Source: Azadirachta indica | Taxonomy: Eukaryota > Streptophyta > Magnoliopsida > Sapindales > Meliaceae | Direction of reading: 5' to 3' | Assembly: GCA_022749755.1 (NCBI GenBank) | Contig: CM040453.1 | Coordinates: forward strand, 15,757,368 to 15,821,367 | DNA length: 64,000 bases | Shown here: positions 11,990-23,300 of the stretch, piece after piece | Layout of the letters: each line of letters starts with the position of its first letter | How positions within the stretch are numbered: the stretch's first letter is position 1 | The notes under the pieces: model-generated | Database searches by the model: none | The model's input: only the letters and a program-made list of their open reading frames with translations | Told to the model about the DNA's origin: nothing | Translations under genes and position numbers: made by a program

Positions 11990-13250
11990 AAAACATCTGC
12001 CCAACTCGAGTAAGTCATTCAAAAATGAGTCTAGAACACCTCTCTCTGGCTATTGTTGAACTACAACAATTACAGAAAAAAGGTCTTATTGAACCAACAA
12101 TTTCTCTTTGGGCATGTTAAACTTTCTATATTCACAAACGCAATGAACAAACAAAGGGAAAAATGCGTCTAGTGATTCATTATCATCTGATGAATTTATT
12201 TTTAACGGATGATCAATTTCCTATTCCCAACAAATAAGTTTTCTTTGCCAATATTGCCAATGCAAATATCTTTTCAAAATTTGATTTTAAAGCAGGATTC
12301 TAGCAATTAGGAATTAAGTCAGAAAAATAATTTAAAACAACATTCTGTATTTTAGATCATCATTACCAATGGAATATTATCCTTTTGGATTGAAGACGGC
12401 CTCATCATTATTTCAAAAGACAATGGTGAAAATTTTTACTCCGTTGGCCAACCATATATTAATTTACATAGCTGACCTCCTCGTCTTCTTATAAGATGAG
12501 TCTTCTCACTTAAGGCATTTGCAGCAATTCCATAAGTTATTATTATAGTACGAAATTATGCTCATGCTTAAGAAAAATACCCTACTATAGAGTACAAAGC
12601 AAACGACAACTGTACAAAAAATAAAACAACTAGCACAACAACTAGCGTTACTACAGATTCCTTCTTCAGGAATGAGAATCTTGCATACTTACAACAGTGA
12701 TCTCTTTTGGGCAATAATTGTTTTAGAAGAACAAATAGACAAGACAAGAAAATTTTGTGAATACAAAAGTAGTGCATTTTCAAATTAGAAAGTTAATTAT
12801 CATTCCACCTTCAAGGAAATCTTAACCGTTAAAAGAGAAATTGAAAAATTTCGGTTCTATCTCATCGGCCATCATTTCACAATAGAAATGAATATGTCCA
12901 ACTTTTTGAAAATGCTATAATTCAAAGAGTGACAAGTTCCAAATGGACAATTACTTAGGTGGGTAGCATGATTCTCATATACTCTTTTACAGTTTTCCAT
13001 ATAAAATGCCATGTGAACATCTTTGAATATATACTTTCTAGACTGGAAAAATTCAAGACAAAAACTCCATATCGTCGCCTTTCTCAATTTCTCATTCCTA
13101 CCATCAGCATGCTTAATCCAGCCATCAATAATTAGATAAAAGAAGATATTCTAGACATCAGACCCCCAATGGTTACAAAACTCATTTCAAATATGCTCTT
13201 CTACTAGTCCTAACAGTTGAAATCACAATAATAGTACTATCGAGTTCAAG
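11990..13250 (+). pseudogene. Pararetrovirus copy B: reverse transcriptase and RNase H, inactivated
   Basis: Collinear with copy A 4350-3000. The RT catalytic box at 12465-12476 reads YIAD, so one of the two catalytic Asp residues is lost. Several stops interrupt the domain. RNase H sequence follows from about 12600 to 13130. Confidence 0.7.
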
Positions 13251-13829
13251 TTCTCAGACATCAAGGACCTCATGTTCTCGAAGAGCTAGAATCTATTCAT
13301 CTCTTCTATCCTTTTATGCATATTTTTCAAATTAAATATGTTCGTAGGGATTTTTCTACAGTACACTCCGTTTAGTTCCTATAATACTACACAAATATCA
13401 TATTAAAATCAAATTTTATGTGTCCAACATACTTATGTGGTTCTAGCAGCAACATCAATCGAGAAATAGTACTTCCTATATCCAACCAAACCTTGACTAC
13501 TCAGCGAAAAGATGGTCACATTCCTCACGTGATTCAAACTAATAAACGAGTGGCATTAACTCTTCAAAGAATTCTTTCTAGAGAAAAGAAATATTAGATC
13601 AAATCAATTCAAAAAGCACATAATATTGGTTCTCAAACACTTTAGTATTCTTATAACCAACAAGTATGTTCACTATTTTCCCTAATATAAAGAATATGAG
13701 ATATTTCCCCATAGTTTGACAATACTGTCTCAGCAACACCCAATAAAGTATAGGAAATTTCAACGAAAGATCTTATAGAAAAACATGTGCATTCTACCAA
13801 AGATCTAACCCTTGTTCTCCCAAACTGCA

Positions 13830-14080
13830 CCATAAAAAATGTATACTAAGCGACACGAAAAGGAGAATCTTCATGCAAAAAAGAACTTTTACTCCACTTT
13901 TGATAAAAGCACCACATCACATATTGTTACAAAAGAAGTACATGAAGAAACTGAACAATGGCCTACCTTAAATGCCTCACTCAGTCTTAGGCCACTAGGA
14001 CCATTGCTATCTTATTTTCAAGATTCCCAAAATCCTCATGCTAAACTAAGAAGCCTCAAAGAACTCTAGGAAGAATTATT
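13830..14080 (+). pseudogene. Pararetrovirus copy B: C-terminal end of the coding region
   Basis: The frame 13839-14069 (76 codons) is hydrophilic, Lys/Glu/His-rich, and ends shortly before the intergenic region. Copy A carries the same segment at its two 3' ends (2303-2150 and 9416-9140). No domain is recognised. The stop near 14069 marks the end of viral coding sequence. Confidence 0.5.
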
Positions 14081-14309
14081 TTAGAGACAAATCTGAGATC
14101 ACTTAAAAAAAGATTCCCTCAAATAACAAAATATGTCGACAACAATTAAAATCCCATGTGATTGTTGTTTTCCTTTTTCAATTGTTGTAAAAATGTGCTT
14201 CATGTGCTTTTTGTTTTTCCTTTTTAACCATTGTGCTTTTGAATTATTATCTTAAATTATTAGAGTCTTGTAACATAAGTGCTTATGCATGCGCTCCTTT
14301 TGTAAGTCA

Positions 14310-14317
14310 TATATAAG
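14310..14317 (+). promoter_or_regulatory. TATA box of pararetrovirus promoter (copy B)
   Basis: TATATAAG in the intergenic region, about 340 bp upstream of the primer site, at the same relative place as in copy A. It is preceded by a GCGCTCC block conserved in all three intergenic copies. Confidence 0.6.
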
Positions 14318-14651
14318 AGTTAGCTTTGCTTTGAAGAAAAACAGAAGAGAAGTTTGGTTTTCTTTTAATCTTCTTGCAAGCTATCTCTCATTATGAAATC
14401 TTAAGCAAATTCTTTCTTCCTTCTCTTCTTAAAACTTTTAACAAAATTATTTTATTTAAGTATTTTATTCACTATAGAGACAATTTAAGGTTTGTTGGTC
14501 TTCAATAGTTTCTGATTTTGTCCCTAAATGTTGAGTCTTGGAAGATTTTCCCTGATAAAATAAGAGTTTGTTGTGTGTAAATCCCGATAAGGTGAAGTGC
14601 AACCATTAGCGAAATATCTTGTTTATCACGGCTGGTCTTCCCTCCTCCGTT

Positions 14652-14664
14652 TAGTATCAGAGCC
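14652..14664 (+). other. tRNA-iMet primer binding site (copy B)
   Basis: TAGTATCAGAGCC, one change from the canonical tRNA-iMet primer site, located between the intergenic region and the polyprotein start. Confidence 0.75.
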
Positions 14665-14840
14665 AAATATTTTTTCAAAAAATTGATCCTAATATACTCT
14701 ATGTTAGTGGCTGAGTTCAATCTTTCATATCAAAACAGATCAATCTTTTTACAACTTAAGTCTTTTTTTGTCAATAAAATATTTTTAAATTTTATAAATT
14801 TATTTTACGATTTTATTTAAAGAAGAAAGTACTTATCATA

Positions 14841-16640
14841 ATGCTTTCTCGATTTAGATCTACTCTTTTTTCTACATCTGTCTCCTCTCTTTGCAGATCT
14901 CAATCTTCTCTCTCTTCTTCTTCCTCTCGAAATTCTTTTAAGAAAACTAACATATACAAAATTTCTAATTTATATGAAATAGAATATTTTCCTAATTCTA
15001 AATTTATCCCTGTAAATAAATTTCTTTTCTTAAATCCTTACTATATATATATAAATCTCCTCTTCTCTTTTACTTATACCATAAAAACCCTTATCCATCA
15101 TCCACAATAAAAAATTAAAGAATATGTCCAATTCATAGATTTAATACCCATCAATTACCAACAACCAAAGGAGACCAATTAGTTTAAATAAAAATTCTAA
15201 AATTTCTTGTTTTTTTATAGATCAAAGAATGATTCACTCATATCCACTTTGGTAGAATAAGGTTCGCTCTAATATATCATGCTAGAAAAGCTTTCCCAAT
15301 TAACTCCAAAATCGCTCTTGTGGATACAAGATTCTCAAGTTATGAACATACTTATATTGGCACAGTCTAAACTACTCTCAATGCAAGAACAATGATGGTC
15401 ATTATATTTCCAAACTTCAATATGCCTATTGATAACTTTCAACTTTCCTCCTCTTTAAAGCTTCAAGTCCAGATAATCGGCGCAGTTCTCGATGCCACCA
15501 CCTACATAACTACCCTGCACTACCAACTAATCTATCGAATCTAGAATCATGCCATGGATGTTGCTCTACCAAACCTGACCTATGATTTCATCTTCATTAA
15601 TGTGGAATCAAATCAAATTCTCAGTTGTACTTACATTTCCAAACAGATCTCCAAAAAGGAGCTTCTCCCCTTGAAGTAGGTAACAAACTATGAAAGCCAA
15701 CATACCATTCTAGCTAATACTACATCTCAGGTTTTCTCACAGACCCTATTTTCAGAAAAACAAATACTAGTAAGACAAAAATATGTTTTGAACCTACTCA
15801 ACAGTTTGATGTCTCATTTTAAACACAGTTTGGAATCGACTAAAATACACAAGAAATCTACACCTTCATAAAAAACGGTAGCTCAATTTGGTGTTCAACA
15901 CCTCACGATCCAAAAAACCCAACATGTTATGCCCTTCTTGTCTTAGAGACGAAGATCTTTATCAACCTATTTAGAGAACCTATATAAGTCCTAAACATCT
16001 TCTAGATGGTCAACAAAAATGGCTTCTTAAGCTTAGAACTTTAGATGAATTTTATGAAGTTTACAAAAAATGTATCCTACGATACGACACTCTTGAAGAA
16101 TCCAATAGAACAAATCAATTTACTATGCACTATTTTGTGCCACCCTCAAATCTAGCCCCTCCTATACCTATAGGATGGGATGATCCTCCAAATCCTCCTC
16201 AATAACAGCCCCTTACAACAATTTTCATATACCATTCATACCAACCACAATTCCCAACAATCGATCCAGTGGAGAATCAGATGATTAAAGACAGATCTTT
16301 ATGAAAAATCAAGCCTATGGCTCAGACTACCACCGGCAAACCAGTCCCCTTTTTATAAGTAGAAGCAACTCTAAACTAGCAAGCAGAAAATATTATAACT
16401 CAAAATGCTTATCTCCAAAAAATGAATGCTACCACCACTAGGATTGAGGCTCAATTGACACAACAACAACATCAATTTGCATCACCAATCAAGACATTAA
16501 AACAACACAATAAAAGACTGCATGATACTATCATACAACATGTTCAATTCTCTCTACCATTTAACTGCTATCAAAGAGAAATAAATAATTTACAAGCTCA
16601 ACTTGCCTATATAAAAACAACGATGCATCAACCTATTTAT
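14841..16640 (+). pseudogene. Pararetrovirus copy B: polyprotein start, 30K movement protein and coiled coil, broken
   Basis: A frame opens at 14841 with a basic Ser/Arg-rich N-terminus and stops at 15110. The movement protein core follows at about 15190-15700 with the DTR-type motif near 15323-15334, but stops break it. An open coiled-coil segment rich in Gln, Thr, Ile and Leu (16422-16655) ends the unit. It matches copy A from 8330 down to 6600 in order and spacing. Confidence 0.7.
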
Positions 16641-17399
16641 TTTTTTAAAAATTAATCCCAATATGCTATGATTCCTATTTATTTTTTCAAAAAATTGACA
16701 ATAATTTAATAAACTATTTATTTTCATTTTAAAATTGACAATTATATTGATTATTAATACTTGTGGTATCTCTAATGCATAATATATTCTCTACCCTCAG
16801 GGGCTCATAAAGATGTTATTGTCTTGCATTGTTAAGTTTTGAACTTCACTTCAAATAATTTAAGAAAGGGAGTAATAACATTTTAGTCCCTAAACTTTGA
16901 CAAAACAACAAATCAGAAAATTATTTGTTCAATTTTGAAATTTTCATCCCGCATATAGTGGTATTAGTTCCCCATCCGAGATAGAATTCTTGAAATCAAT
17001 CATGTCTCTGTCTTTACTGCAAAAGTCTTCCAAATAAAACCTCACTGAAAACAATAGCACCAATCTATTTGTTCAACAAATTGGAACCAATATAGACACC
17101 TGGTTCATACACTGAAATGAAGCCAAAATCCCTAAATTATGAAACTTTCTCAACGGATAGGGATCTACGCTAGTAATTTTGAAACAAATGGTACTAAAAT
17201 GTCTTTTTAGCCAATGGTGTATTGGAAATTTTAAGTAAATGAGTACATAGGTAATGCAGTGGGAGCCCATTCTCACATAAAACTTTTAATCCACATTGTC
17301 CTATTTACCAGAATAAGATTTACCAACAAAAGGTAAAACTTGTTCATGCACATGCTCATTAAAGGTAACAAGAGTTACAACAAGAGAAGTAATCAACGC
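16641..17399. other. Intergenic spacer, no gene seen
   Basis: Lies between the viral copy and the last exon of the minus-strand gene. Only a common plant repeat-like phrase (TTTTAGTCCCTAAACTTTGA near 16883) was noticed. The 3' untranslated part of the neighbouring gene presumably lies at the right end. Confidence 0.5.
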
Positions 17400-20300
17400 T
17401 CAAAATGAGAACTCCTTGGGTATTTCTCGAAACTTGCCTGATAAAAAGCTCTTGTACTTTTCTTGAAGTTCCCTGCCTGAAAATAATGTGTCAGTCGCCT
17501 TAGTAACTCTGTTTATATGGCTAAAACAGAGAAGGTACAGAAAGGATCATTGAGCTACCTTTAGGTTCAAACTGTGGAATGTTCTTTGAAAGCATAGATT
17601 GCACCATTTCCAAAACATCTTTGCCTAAAAGAACAATAAATAAGATGTAGAATTTCTTCATTCAAGTAAGAACAATCATTATTGAGCTTATAGCTCAGTA
17701 GAAAAGAAAAGCAACCCTAGCAAGTTGACAAAGTCCGGCTTCATGCCAAGAGTGATTCAGATATGTTATTAAAAGGGGGCTTTCGTATAGAGGATGTTCA
17801 CGAGAATCAAATCGATGTTGCTTACTGTAATAAGGTGCTTCATAAAAGACGTTTTACTTCGATTACAAGGTAGCAGTAAATATAAATTTTCTTTCATTTT
17901 GTTTTTGATAGTAAACAAAGAACTTTATTTGAATAAAGAGGAGATGATATAGTAAAAACACAAAACCAAGCCCTTTGTGAGGCATCACACTACTATAGTA
18001 GGGATATCTAAATATAGAAAGACATTTTAGAGAATTCTACATATCCATATACTATCCCTGGTTTATAAAATCAGAAGGACAAAATAAATTATGCTATATT
18101 TTCATTTTCTAATTCTTTCTCTAATCGTCTACCATATTGTAGCCACAAAGGGAAGATGCCAATCGACAGCATTTGTGTTCATGATTCGCAGAAAAATTAT
18201 GGAAATAAGAGTACAATATTATTTAGTTGATAACCAACTATGCATAACTTATCCCTCTTTTGACTTACCCGCTACACTTGTTTCTCCTTTTTTGACATTA
18301 ACTAGGTATGTCGAAATCTGATGATCTTTCAACTGCAATGATGTAGAAAGATATATTAGTATCTTCTTTACATGAAAAGATAAGAGAGTAAAGAAAGACG
18401 ATAATTGATTTGAACATTAGGTTGTGAAATTTGACCTTGGACAGAAAAGCCTTAGCAAGTTCCAATGCATTAATATAGAGAAACTTGCTGTATGCAGGAA
18501 TGAACTTCCCATTTTGATAGCCTGCCAAGAAATGATAAGCCGCTTGGCCAGGAGAGAGCTTTGCCACAGAAGGGATGATTCCAGAACTGCATAATGAAGA
18601 AAATAATAGCAAATATTTCTACAAACAGGTGAATCTATAGAAGAAACAATTCTTGTAAAATGAAGAACTGAGCACAATTCCAGAAATGAGGTTTCAAGTT
18701 TTGCAGACCGATTGTCAAAAGTGTTAGCAGACCCAGGGTTAACAAGTTAACGTTTTATAAAACATATTGTAGCATTAAACTTGCTTATGCATAAAAGCTG
18801 GATAAAAGGAAAGGCTTAAATGAAATTCAATGTTTTCTGTTTTATAAATCTCAACTCATGAGACCGACATCCCAAGTAACCCAGTGCATTTGACTTTGAT
18901 ACACACAGCGTCCATAGTCAAACAAGAAAAGCCATCCTTCATATCTTTTTTTTTTTTTTCCCCTATTCAGGGTAAAATTTCAAATAGTAGATGAACAAAG
19001 AAATTATATTAAATGGATGCTTAGTGCTGTTTTATAAACACATCTTGCAAAGAGAAAGAATTCATCCAACATAATCCAGGAACAACTGAATCCACAAAAA
19101 AGCATGGCAGAAATGAAGCATTGTTACATGTCTTTTCTTTTCTTCTTTATTGCAGGTAGAAAACAAGTATTAATAAAAAACTTGTAAGGAAGAAAATGGC
19201 TCGACTCTACGTTTGATGAACACTTAAGGAACCTGCAATCTTATTAGACTGACTGCAAGACTACTAAAGATTTAGCAGCGCTGATTCAACAGTTTATATT
19301 AACCTCCTGCACAACTGTTGTTGATCCGCACACTACCCTACATGTGCTGGTGCAAGAAATATATTACCTGGAAAGACAACAAGGAAGACCAGACTCGTGG
19401 GCATATTATGTCAAAAGCAGAATAAGTTTATGTTGTTTTGTTACCTATCAGATGATGCAAGGATAACAGCACTGGGCAATTTGAATGTATTTGGACCATC
19501 AGTATTCCCAGTTTGGAATAATGGCATGAGGCCCTGAGAGGAAAGAATTACACCTGGATCTGCAGACACCAAGAGATTGGCACAGCTCTGAATGGTATCT
19601 TCAGGTGCAAATAAGAGAATCACAGAATCACCAGACACCAGTAGCCTGAAATTTTCAATCACCGTGTGTAAATTACAGATGCATACTTGTGAATGCAGTA
19701 GCACTACAATGATTTAAAGATTAAACTATGATACCTTGCAGATAGAAGAAGGCCTCCACGTGCAGTTATAATAGGTCCAGACAAGGCAGCTAATGCTTCT
19801 TTGATGCCATTTACATCAGAGAAAGCTTTTCCACATAAAATGAGTGAAGAACGCTCAATATCACCAGAGATAAATCCACTATTTCCTTGATGTCCAAGAC
19901 CAACAGCATCACCCACTCCAGGACTGTGGCCATAAGTAAAAATTGGGATAACATTGTCTAGTTGGTATTTATAATCATATCTTATTTATCAAGTATTCAA
20001 CCACAATAGCTCACAAATGAAGCGGCAGTGCTTGCACTATGTCTTCATAAAAGTGTTTTGGTCAATAACTGCCAGAAGGAATCTAGAAATTTGTCTACTA
20101 TGTAGTTTTAAAGGTGAAGAACATCATGCATAAAGGTCTTTGAAAAAAAAGTCAAAAGGAACTGTATTTGAAAATTTATAAACTGATTCTTGAGAACATG
20201 TAGCTTTTTGCCTTTGTGAACGTGTGCTTATACTTGACTATTGTTAGGTTATGTTGATGCAAGAAAATCACGCCTCACACAACAAAAAGATGCTACCATG

Positions 20301-23300
20301 TTGACAGTGAGCACGAAGGTTAGCACCTTGATCCCAACTAAGAAACAAGCTAACAAACTCCAACCTCGAGTTGCAAGACATTAATAAAGCTCTCAACAAA
20401 ATGAAAGATTAGCATCCAAAGTGAGTATTGGGGAGCAAAAGCAAGGTATTTTCAAGATAGGATGACTTCTCACCTAGGTGAGGATCCTGTTCCTCATTCC
20501 TACAATAAAGTTAGGTAAGAACTTGACTCAGAATGACATCATCAGAGCTTTTTTGGCAAACCCACTCTGATGCCTAAAGCAGCAACAAGAGGTAAAACAA
20601 TGGCATCTAGAGGATTTCCCTTTAGAATATGAGAGGAAACCTTGATAAGAGAAACCAAGAGAGAGTGGTGAGAATATCTTGATGTTAGAGAAAAATAAGT
20701 TTATATACGAAGGTCATACTTGGCCATGATTGGTCCAAATTATTGAGAAAATTGTTGGCAATCTCAATAATGTGGACTAATCAAGGCAAAGCATGGTCCT
20801 CATATATAGACATACTTTTTCACCACCCTCCGAAAAACACTCTCTTGGCTTTTCCTATCAAAATTTCCCTTGAAAGCTATAAAACCCATTATTTTACCTC
20901 CCCTAGCTAACCTATGCATCATAGTAGATTTGTCAGATAAGCTCTGACAATCTAGCTCTGACCTAGCTTTTTGTTGTAGGAACCAAGGAAAAGGATATGA
21001 CTTAAGTAAACAGTCATCCTAACTCGAGAATCACCTCACTTCTGCTTCTCGATACTCACTTTGAGCCCACATTCTTTATTGTTATGGGAGCTTTATTGAA
21101 GTCCTTGCAACCAAAGTCGGAGTTTGAGAGTCTGTTTCTCAATTGGGACCAAGGTGCTAACCTAGATGCTCACTTTCACCAAGATAACATCTTTCTATTC
21201 TACAGTGAGGGATTTTCTTTCGTCAACAGGTTATATGCATTCTTTAGCACGATTTATATTAGTTCTCGTCAAATGCTTAATATAGCTCCAATATAGAAGT
21301 TAACAATAGCATAAATCAATTCATTAAATAAGGATTTAACATAGAATAAAAATTTCAATAATAAATCACTAGGTCTCACCAAAAAAATGTGAAGGAAAAT
21401 TTTACAAAGATAGTTTTGTAAACGATATCAGTCAGTAAAAGACAATATAAAAGAGTATGTTATTTTGCATTACTGTTACCGAATCAATTATTCAAAAATA
21501 TATTGTTACTAATAATATCATTATTTAAAAATTGGAACCATGCTCATTGGAAACTATAATATAATGTGGTCAACAGTGACAGCTTACCATGTCCAGACAT
21601 AAACAGAAAAATGAAGATCATAAAGATGGGCAGCACAAGCAAATGTAAGGATTGTAGTTGAAAACAATTACTACATAGCCACCAAATAGATGTAAGCATA
21701 ACAAGGATTATATTTCCAATTTACTGTAGAAATTGCAAAATTAATTAACCATTATCCACCACAAACTGTGTAAGAAAAGAGAAATAACAGGACAGTAACT
21801 AGAACACCATTGTAAATTTATATAGAAAGAAAGAACAAGAAAAACTTGGAACTCTACCATAATGTAAATGGCCGGTTGAAATTCTTACAATTATCTTTTT
21901 AAGCCAATTCATGATTTTGTTATCTTTTCAGTGATGCAATGTACTCAATTCTTTGATTTATAAATAATTACTATCATCGAAGGTTGTTGCCCTTATGACT
22001 AAACAAACATTAGGTGACCACTCAATAAAAAAAGTGAACTCTGGATGTAGCTGGCACTAATAAAGCTTAGATTTCCACTTCTTCAAGACCCACAAAATGG
22101 ATTAGGCATGTTGACTGAAGCACTAGGTACAAATTAGATATGTTAGAAATAAACTAGATACATATAGATCTCTGCCTTTTTGGAAGGTTAAATCTACTAG
22201 AGGTAGTAAACCACCAAACAGATAAAAATCAACAATACCTTATAGATGTGGCAACATAAACTGTCAGAGGGCAAGAATCATGGGAAACAGCACGATCGGG
22301 TGTCTTCCACAGAATGCTGGAAAGTTTCAATACAGCAGATGGAGTATCACTTATCACACGAACTTTTGCGTCACATTGTGATGAAGAACCAATTGCCCCA
22401 TCTTGGACAAAAATGTTTGAGATGGATGACAAGTGAGTTGTGACCTATGAAAACATATTAAATAAATAAAATAAAGGATCTAATAAAGAGATTACACGTG
22501 GAAAAAGATTCAGCATAAATAGTAAGCAGCAAAATTTGTTCCAATGAAGCAAGTTGGTGAAAGCAACATAGAACGCAGAAAAGGGAAAAAAGAAAAAGAA
22601 CAAAAAAGCTATATAATGCAGTGTCAGTATGCAACACACCCTTGGCATGGTGACAGCATCATTCATGAGAATTCTCTGCTGTCTCCCATTCCCTATGTTT
22701 CTTTATGGCCAGTTCACCACTTTCATCTAAAACCATAGCTACCTAATCTAGGCCCAAAAATCACGCTTCACCCCGACCTGATTGTAAAGTTATTGTCTCC
22801 CGTAAATTATCACAACTGATTATCCATGCGATTAGATTAACATAAAGCATTTACTTTTACCCAAATAATTATCAAATAAATATGAGCAACTAAGAATTCC
22901 TATTGTATGGATTTAAGTCAGTGACCAAGCAAGTGAGAGGAGAGAATCTCTCGAAGGTAGTAAGTCAGTTCTGATGTATGTGGAAGATGATAAAAGAGGT
23001 TGTAAAATTTTTCTTCATAAATTTAACAAATTCATTTTAGTTCTCTGTATCCTTTATTACAAAATCAGTATGATAAACAAGTAGAAAACTTAAAAAACAA
23101 ATTGAAGAAACAGAAAGCTTAACCAAAAGTATATGGATAAAATATTTTAGTAAGTAAACACATGCCTGTTTCAGCAGTTTAGAGTATTGTGCCTTAGAAA
23201 TATCTGAATATCCTCCAAGAAGATTTCCTCTAATGTGAACAGGAAGTCCAGACAAGGACCCTGAGAAGAGGGAAAGGAAAAGAAAAATGTATCAGACTAA

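Larger units (their letters stand above)
9853..16640 (+). mobile_element. Endogenous pararetrovirus copy B, circularly permuted single genome length
   Basis: The same family as copy A but on the plus strand. It begins inside the polyprotein between coiled coil and coat protein (9853), runs through coat, zinc knuckle, protease, RT, RNase H, C-terminal region, intergenic promoter (TATA 14310-14317), primer site (14652-14664), polyprotein start, movement protein and coiled coil, and stops at about 16640. Compared with copy A, its last bases and its first bases are near neighbours in the circular genome, so it is one unit of about 6.8 kb opened at an unusual point. Stops and frameshifts are frequent throughout. 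It joins copy A head to head near 9852. Confidence 0.82.

Noticed and set aside
1540..16640. Ty3/gypsy retrotransposons as the identity of the two large elements
   Set aside because: No LTR pair and no integrase was found, and a 30K-type movement protein lies before the coat region. The order and the permuted ends fit integrated caulimoviruses better.
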